The translations under genes and the position numbers were made by a program. The notes under the pieces were generated by a model that had not been told where the DNA came from, did no database searches, and worked only from the letters and a program-made list of their open reading frames with translations. From Austwickia sp. (GTDB taxonomy: Bacteria > Actinomycetota > Actinomycetes > Actinomycetales > Dermatophilaceae), in assembly GCA_016711265.1 (NCBI GenBank), contig JADJTI010000005.1, positions 124,001-188,000 of the forward strand: DNA of 64,000 bases, read 5' to 3'. This document shows positions 58,611 to 64,000 of the stretch, one piece after another. The first letter of the stretch is position 1, and the number at the start of each line of letters is the position of its first letter.

Positions 58611-60389
58611 ATGAGAACTCCCTTCCGCCGGCCCCTGGTGGCCGGGGCGAGCGTGCTGCTGGCTGGTACGGCGCTCGCCGCGATTCCCCCCGCGGCGGTG
58701 GCCGCCGGGTCGGCCGCCGATGACCAGCGCAGCTACCTGGTCCTGGCCAGCCTCGGCGCATCTGACCAGGCCACCAGAGACGCCATCCGCAAAGCGGGCG
58801 GCAGCATCTCGACGGTGAACGAGGCGGTGGGGCTCTACACCGTCACCGCCCCGGCAGACAGCTTCGCCGCTGCGGCGAGCGCGCTGCCCGCGGTCGCCGG
58901 CGTCTCCCGAGAGCGCAGGATCGGCTCGGCGCCGGACCGCCGCCTCGATCCGCAGCAGGCGCTGGAGCGCATGGTCGCAGACCGGGCGGCGATGACTCAG
59001 GCGGCCACGACCCCGGCTGTCAAGGCTCCGGTCGCCAAGGCCCCGACCGCCAAGGCCCCGACCGCTGACGCCGCACCCACCCCGGCGCCCGGTCAGGCAC
59101 CCTCAGACCCCTTGGCTCCGCGCCAGTGGAACATGGAACTCATCCGGGCCTGGCGAGCCCACACCGTCGAAACCGGTCACCGGGTGCGGGTCGGGATCAT
59201 GGACACCGGGGTCGACGCCGCCCACCCCGACATCAAGCCGAACTTCAACTACACACTCAGCCGCAACTTCACCGTGGACATGCCCGACATCGACGGGCCC
59301 TGCGAAGACGAAGCCGATGCCTCGTGCACCGATGCGCCCACCGTCGACGAGAACGGTCACGGCACGCATGTCGCCGGCACCATCGCCTCCCCCCGCAACG
59401 GCGTCGGCATCGTCGGGGTCGCCCCGGACGCCGAGATCGTGAACCTGCGTTCCGGCCAGGACTCCGGCTACTTCTTCGTCAAGCCCACGGTCGATGCCCT
59501 GACGTACGCCGGTGACCAGGGCATCGATGTCGTCAACATGAGCTTCTACATCGACCCGTGGCTGTTCAACTGCACCGCCAACCCCAAGGACAGCCCCGAG
59601 CAGCAGGCCGAGCAGCAGATGGTCATCCAGGTCACCCAGCGGGCCCTGGCCTACGCCCGCGACCGGGGCGTGACCCTGGTCGCCGCCGCCGGCAACGAGC
59701 ACCTGGACCTGGACAACCCACGCGAGGACACCAGCAGCCCGGACTATCCCGAGGGGACGAACTACCCCCGGCCGATCGACAACTCGAGCTGCCTGAGCCT
59801 GCCGAACGAGGGCCAGAACGTCATCTCCGTCAGTTCGGTCGGCCCGTCCACGCTCAAGGCCGACTACTCCAACTGGGGGTATGACGGGGTCGACGTGGCG
59901 GCCCCCGGAGGCTACTTCAACGACGGGTTCGGCACCCCGACGTACAAGAACCTCGCCAAGAACACCATCCTGGCGCCCATGCCGCGGGCGTTGGCCCTGG
60001 AAGACCCGCTGGTGGACAAGGAGACCGGCGAGTCGCGGATGCCGCTCATCGTCGCCGAATGCACCGGTACGACGGCCGCCACCTGCAGCTACTACCAGTA
60101 CCTGCAGGGTACGTCGATGGCCTCGCCGCACGCGGCCGGGGTCGCGGCGCTGATCGTGGGCCGCTGGGGCAAGAAGCGCAATGCCTACGACGCCATCACG
60201 ATGGCGCCCAAGCACGTGGAGCGCATCCTGACCCGGACCGCCACCGCTACGCCATGCCCCCGGCCGTTGTTCACCTACCCCGACCGGTCGGTGGAGTACA
60301 ACGCGACCTGCGTGGGGTCGGTGGCCCGCAACAGCTGGTACGGCCACGGGATCGTGGACGCGCTCACGGCGGTGACTCGGCGCAACTGA
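58611..60389 (+). CDS. Secreted subtilisin-like serine peptidase (S8)
   Basis: 592 residues. The signal peptide (residues 1-31) reads RRPLVAGASVLLAGTALAAI and ends at AVAA. A propeptide follows (to about 110), then an Ala/Pro/Lys-rich linker with KAPVAKAPTAKAPTA repeats, and the protease domain from about 165. The catalytic triad is Asp198 (IMDTGVDAAHPD), His250 (NGHGTHVAG) and Ser502 (GTSMASPHAAG). Ten cysteines suggest disulfides, for example around GPCEDEADASCTD. The gap between His and Ser (252 residues) is longer than in subtilisin, so the domain carries insertions. GGAG five bases upstream supports ATG 58611. Confidence 0.95.
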   Translation: MRTPFRRPLVAGASVLLAGTALAAIPPAAVAAGSAADDQRSYLVLASLGASDQATRDAIRKAGGSISTVNEAVGLYTVTAPADSFAAAASALPAVAGVSRERRIGSAPDRRLDPQQALERMVADRAAMTQAATTPAVKAPVAKAPTAKAPTADAAPTPAPGQAPSDPLAPRQWNMELIRAWRAHTVETGHRVRVGIMDTGVDAAHPDIKPNFNYTLSRNFTVDMPDIDGPCEDEADASCTDAPTVDENGHGTHVAGTIASPRNGVGIVGVAPDAEIVNLRSGQDSGYFFVKPTVDALTYAGDQGIDVVNMSFYIDPWLFNCTANPKDSPEQQAEQQMVIQVTQRALAYARDRGVTLVAAAGNEHLDLDNPREDTSSPDYPEGTNYPRPIDNSSCLSLPNEGQNVISVSSVGPSTLKADYSNWGYDGVDVAAPGGYFNDGFGTPTYKNLAKNTILAPMPRALALEDPLVDKETGESRMPLIVAECTGTTAATCSYYQYLQGTSMASPHAAGVAALIVGRWGKKRNAYDAITMAPKHVERILTRTATATPCPRPLFTYPDRSVEYNATCVGSVARNSWYGHGIVDALTAVTRRN

Positions 60390-60426
60390 TACAGCATGGC
60401 TCGAGCCGACGTGAGTGAGCCGGCTC

Positions 60427-60464
60427 GATGACGAAGGTCCCGGGATCCCGGGGCCTTCGTCATC
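60427..60464 (+). terminator. Terminator after the subtilase gene
   Basis: 17-bp stem (GATGACGAAGGTCCCGG / CCGGGGCCTTCGTCATC, one wobble pair) with a GATC loop, 37 bp past the stop. Confidence 0.85.
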
Positions 60465-60593
60465 TGCGCCGGTTGCGCTTGCCGTAACCCGGGAGGGTCC
60501 CTCGTCGGTTCCGTCCTCGGTGCCGTCCTCGGTGAGGGTGGTCGGGATGCCGGATCGGCGGGACGAGGCATCCCTGGGCGTGCAGGGCCAGCC

Positions 60594-60634
60594 GGTCGGT
60601 GGGTCGGTCGGTCGGTCGGTCGGTGGGTCGGTGG
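60594..60634. repeat. GGTC/GGTS tetranucleotide tract
   Basis: About ten consecutive 4-bp units, mostly GGTC with some GGTG, in the intergenic region between the subtilase and accE genes. A slippage-prone sequence; no gene covers it. Confidence 0.85.
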
Positions 60635-60637
60635 GCC

Positions 60638-60729
60638 GTCGAGATGTCAATGCATGTGCGGTTTCCCGGCCGAAGTGTCAAGAATGTGCCGGCAGCTAGG
60701 GCTTTTCGGCACTCGAGTGACATCTCGAC
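60638..60729. mobile_element. 92-bp element with 12-bp perfect inverted ends
   Basis: GTCGAGATGTCA at 60638-60649 and TGACATCTCGAC at 60718-60729 are exact inverted repeats around a 68-bp core with no coding potential. The size and form resemble a miniature inverted-repeat element or the leftover ends of an insertion sequence. No target duplication is evident. Confidence 0.45.
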
Positions 60730-60748
60730 CCCGTGATCAGCATGGAAC

Positions 60749-60784
60749 TGACAGGTCGATACCCGGGTGGGTATCGACCTGTCA
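60749..60784. repeat. Perfect 16-bp palindromic hairpin
   Basis: TGACAGGTCGATACCC / GGGTATCGACCTGTCA with a GGGT loop, 20 bp after the 92-bp element. No gene ends directly before it, so it is more likely part of a mobile-element remnant than a terminator. Confidence 0.7.
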
Positions 60785-60851
60785 ATTCGTGGTCGAGCGG
60801 GGCCGATATCTGGGTGCCGTCCGGGCTGACTGCCGTGACCGTGGCCCGGCC

Positions 60852-61132
60852 AGGTGGGTTCCGGAACGGGAGGTGGGTTCCGGAACGGGAGGTGGGTTCC
60901 GGAACGGGAGGTGGGTTTGAGTGAGGGAGGTGGTTTGAGTAAGGGGGGCGGTCCCAGTGAGGGGGGGCGGGGTGCCGTTCGAACCCACGGTGTTGGCTCG
61001 AACCTACGAAGGTTCGTGGGTCCCAGCGAGGGAGGTGGGTTCCGGAACGGGAGGTGGGTTTGAGTGAGGGAGGTGGTTTGAGTAAGGGGGGGCGGTCCCA
61101 GTGAGGGGGGCGGGTTCCAAGGAGCTGAGCGG
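60852..61132. repeat. 19-bp-period repeat array (locus B)
   Basis: Three exact copies of AGGTGGGTTCCGGAACGGG (60852, 60871, 60890), then the variants AGGTGGGTTTGAGTGAGGG (60909) and AGGTGGTTTGAGTAAGGGG (60928). Inverted units CGAACCYACG follow at 60980 and 60999 (19 bp apart) with a CGAAGGTTCG centre. Direct units resume at 61014, 61033, 61052 and 61071. The 61033-61085 run repeats the 60890-60945 order. The same unit and period form locus A at 40740. Confidence 0.85.
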
Positions 61133-61157
61133 GTTCCGGCGGACGAAACGTCCCGGT

Positions 61158-61199
61158 GCATGGTGAAGGCCCCGGATAATCCCGGGGCCTTCACCATGC
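61158..61199. terminator. Strong hairpin downstream of accE
   Basis: Perfect 18-bp stem (GCATGGTGAAGGCCCCGG / CCGGGGCCTTCACCATGC) with a 6-base loop, 44 bp past the stop of the minus-strand accE gene. It closes the repeat-rich intergenic region. Confidence 0.8.
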
Positions 61200-61243
61200 G
61201 CGACGTGTGTTGCCCGCTGTGCGCGACTCGTCCTGGCCGCGTG

Positions 61244-61471
61244 TCAGCGGCGACCCCAGCCGGAGCCCCGCACCGCGAACTGCGTGATCCGCCGTGAGCC
61301 GCTGCTCCAGCCGGTGCGCGAGGCACGCTGGGCCTGCTCGCCCGACCCGCCGAGCGCGGCCGCCAACACCGTGAGCACGGCCACGTCCTCGGCGCTCGCA
61401 TTGCCCGAGTGCACGGTGATCGTAGGCAGCGTCGGGGCCGCGCCCTCGACGGCCTCAGGTGCGGCGTTCAT
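61244..61471 (-). CDS. accE: Acyl-CoA carboxylase epsilon subunit
   Basis: 75 residues, the usual size of AccE. The core ITVHSGNASAEDVAVLTVLAAAL matches the family pattern (G-N-A-[ST]-x-E-[ED]-[VI]-A-A-[LV]). The C-terminus is basic with Trp and Gly (SRTGWSSGSRRITQFAVRGSGWGRR). Epsilon subunits, unique to actinobacteria, stabilise the alpha-beta complex of propionyl/acetyl-CoA carboxylase. It follows the beta-chain gene after 49 bp on the same strand with GAGGAGAT upstream, so they form one operon. Confidence 0.88.
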   Translation of the reverse strand: MNAAPEAVEGAAPTLPTITVHSGNASAEDVAVLTVLAAALGGSGEQAQRASRTGWSSGSRRITQFAVRGSGWGRR

Positions 61472-61520
61472 CGGTATCTCCTCGTGATCAGGTGGCCCGG
61501 CGGAATGTGACGGCGGGGTG

Positions 61521-63140
<1,620 letters not shown>

Positions 63141-63164
63141 ACGCGCCAGCCTAGCCTTGAGACC

Positions 63165-64000
63165 ATGCCCCCAGGCCTGTCGCAAGCCCGCCTTCGCGAG
63201 TATTTGCTCACCCCCACCGGTCCGTGGCAGCACGTGGACGTCCAGGAGCGAGTCGATTCCACGAACGCGTGGTCGACCCGGGATCCTCGGCCCTGGCGGG
63301 TCGCCGTCGCCGGTGAACAGAGCGCCGGGCGAGGGCGCCGCGGGCGGGACTGGAGCTCCCCGCCGGGCACGTCGGTGTCCATCTCGCTGACCGTGCCGAT
63401 GGCCGCTGACCCGCTGGCCTGGGGATGGTTGCCGTTGCTGACCGGGCTGGCCACCCGCGACGGGCTCGCCGAGGTGACCGGGGCGAGCGACCCCGACGCG
63501 TTCGTCCTGAAGTGGCCCAACGACGTCCTCGCGCGGGAGTCGGCGGCCGACCCGGCGCAGGAGCCGCGCAAGATCTGCGGGATCCTCTGCGAGACCACGG
63601 CCGACGCCCTGGTGGTGGCCGGGATCGGAGTCAACGTGTCGGTGGCCCGCCAGGACCTGCCGGTGCCGACCGGGACATCGCTGGCGCTGTGCGGCTCCGT
63701 GGTGTCCCGCGACGACGTGGTGATCGCGGTCGCGCGGGCGTTCGCGCGCTGGCATGAACGCTGGTACGCCGGGGGCGCCGGCTTGGAGGAGGTACGCCGC
63801 AGCTACCGCCGCCACTGCGGGACGATCGGTGCGCCGGTCCGCATCGACCTCGGGGTGTCGTTGCGCGACGGTCCGCACCCGCACGACGGCGTGGCAGGCG
63901 GCGCACCCGCGGCCGGTTTCGGACATGTCGTTGAGGGCACAGCCGTCGACGTGGATGAAACAGGTGAGATAGTGATCCAGACCACGCAGGGCCGTCGATC
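63165..64000 (+). CDS. birA: Biotin--[acetyl-CoA-carboxylase] ligase, 3' end outside window
   Basis: Attaches biotin to the carboxylase biotinyl Lys using ATP. 278 codons are present before the window ends, without a stop. No N-terminal helix-turn-helix, so it is the non-regulatory (group I) ligase. Motifs: VDSTNAW, the biotinyl-AMP loop GEQSAGRGRRGRDWSSPPG, LKWPNDV, RKICGILCE and the VVAGIGVNVS strand. The C-terminal SH3-like domain is entered near GTIGAPVRIDLG. ATG 63165 lies 24 bp from the divergent carboxylase beta-chain start, so both promoters must lie within or overlap the coding regions. Its neighbours are its substrates' partners. Confidence 0.95.
   Translation, partial: MPPGLSQARLREYLLTPTGPWQHVDVQERVDSTNAWSTRDPRPWRVAVAGEQSAGRGRRGRDWSSPPGTSVSISLTVPMAADPLAWGWLPLLTGLATRDGLAEVTGASDPDAFVLKWPNDVLARESAADPAQEPRKICGILCETTADALVVAGIGVNVSVARQDLPVPTGTSLALCGSVVSRDDVVIAVARAFARWHERWYAGGAGLEEVRRSYRRHCGTIGAPVRIDLGVSLRDGPHPHDGVAGGAPAAGFGHVVEGTAVDVDETGEIVIQTTQGRR

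Noticed and set aside
60852..61132. Repeat array considered as a CRISPR
   Set aside because: Units are contiguous 19-bp repeats without spacers, and no cas genes are present.
60460..61401. Minus-strand open frame of 313 codons across the repeat region, rich in Pro, Thr and Leu
   Set aside because: It is a translation of the 19-bp repeats (LPFRNPPP-type) and crosses two terminators; no start signal and no family.

Overview
The window is one contiguous stretch of a high-GC actinobacterial chromosome. Gene content and order (purN-purH-folD-DUF3017-mdh, monomeric NADP isocitrate dehydrogenase, acyl-CoA carboxylase with an epsilon subunit next to birA, DUF6350 and DUF559 proteins) and the style of the 16S gene fit the order Micrococcales, most like Intrasporangiaceae/Dermatophilaceae. 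That placement is an inference from content; no database comparison was possible.

Layout. 1-6620: a DUF6350 membrane protein, then the tightly packed purN-purH-DUF1648-folD-DUF3017 purine/one-carbon operon, converging on malate dehydrogenase. 6900-13220: an AbiEi/DUF559-type protein, aquaporin Z, a Pro/Glu-rich hypothetical protein, a monomeric isocitrate dehydrogenase interrupted by a one-base frameshift, and an HTH regulator. 13279-20146: a secreted metzincin-type protease, then a DUF559-family gene that appears split in two by about 4.9 kb of accessory DNA (KfrA-like coiled-coil remnant, secreted C39-like peptidase, coupled beta-propeller-like lipoprotein, two IS3 transposase remnants, a decayed TraG/VirD4 coupling-protein gene). 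20343-27550: trpS, a 2'-5' RNA ligase-like protein, D-Ala-D-Ala carboxypeptidase, a GT4 glycosyltransferase divergent from manC, and a methylmalonyl-CoA mutase large subunit. 27675-36370: M20 amidohydrolase, an orphan chemoreceptor, and a BMP-type nucleoside ABC importer operon. 36458-41330: C-S lyase-like aminotransferase, cupin, phosphosugar mutase and purine nucleoside phosphorylase, and an MT0933-like small protein. 41419-46865: biotin-dependent carboxylase alpha chain, a MerR (LiuR-like) regulator, acyl-CoA dehydrogenase and a carboxyltransferase beta chain. 46916-48889: an ECF sigma/anti-sigma pair beside a fasciclin lipoprotein, resembling mycobacterial SigK-RskA-MPT70/83. 49335-54876: a complete rRNA operon (16S-23S-5S, no tRNA in the spacer). 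54926-64000: ACC deaminase, Maf, DUF885 protein, subtilase, a long repeat-rich intergenic region, and the AccE-AccD carboxylase pair divergent from a biotin ligase cut by the window end.

How the genes work together. Several modules meet at propionyl-CoA and branched-chain acyl-CoA metabolism: biotinylated alpha chain, two beta chains, epsilon chain, biotin ligase, methylmalonyl-CoA mutase and acyl-CoA dehydrogenase under a probable MerR regulator. A second theme is nucleosides: de novo purine synthesis, a BMP-type importer, purine nucleoside phosphorylase and a pentose-phosphate-type mutase form a salvage route.

Most notable: (1) single-base frameshifts at short homopolymers in otherwise well-preserved genes (icd, the BMP binding protein, the C39-like peptidase), which may be sequence errors; (2) the split DUF559 gene and the island inside it; (3) a family of 19-bp-period repeats with palindromic centres in two intergenic regions 20 kb apart; (4) a sigma/anti-sigma/fasciclin module. 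No CRISPR array, prophage or complete secondary-metabolite cluster was seen.
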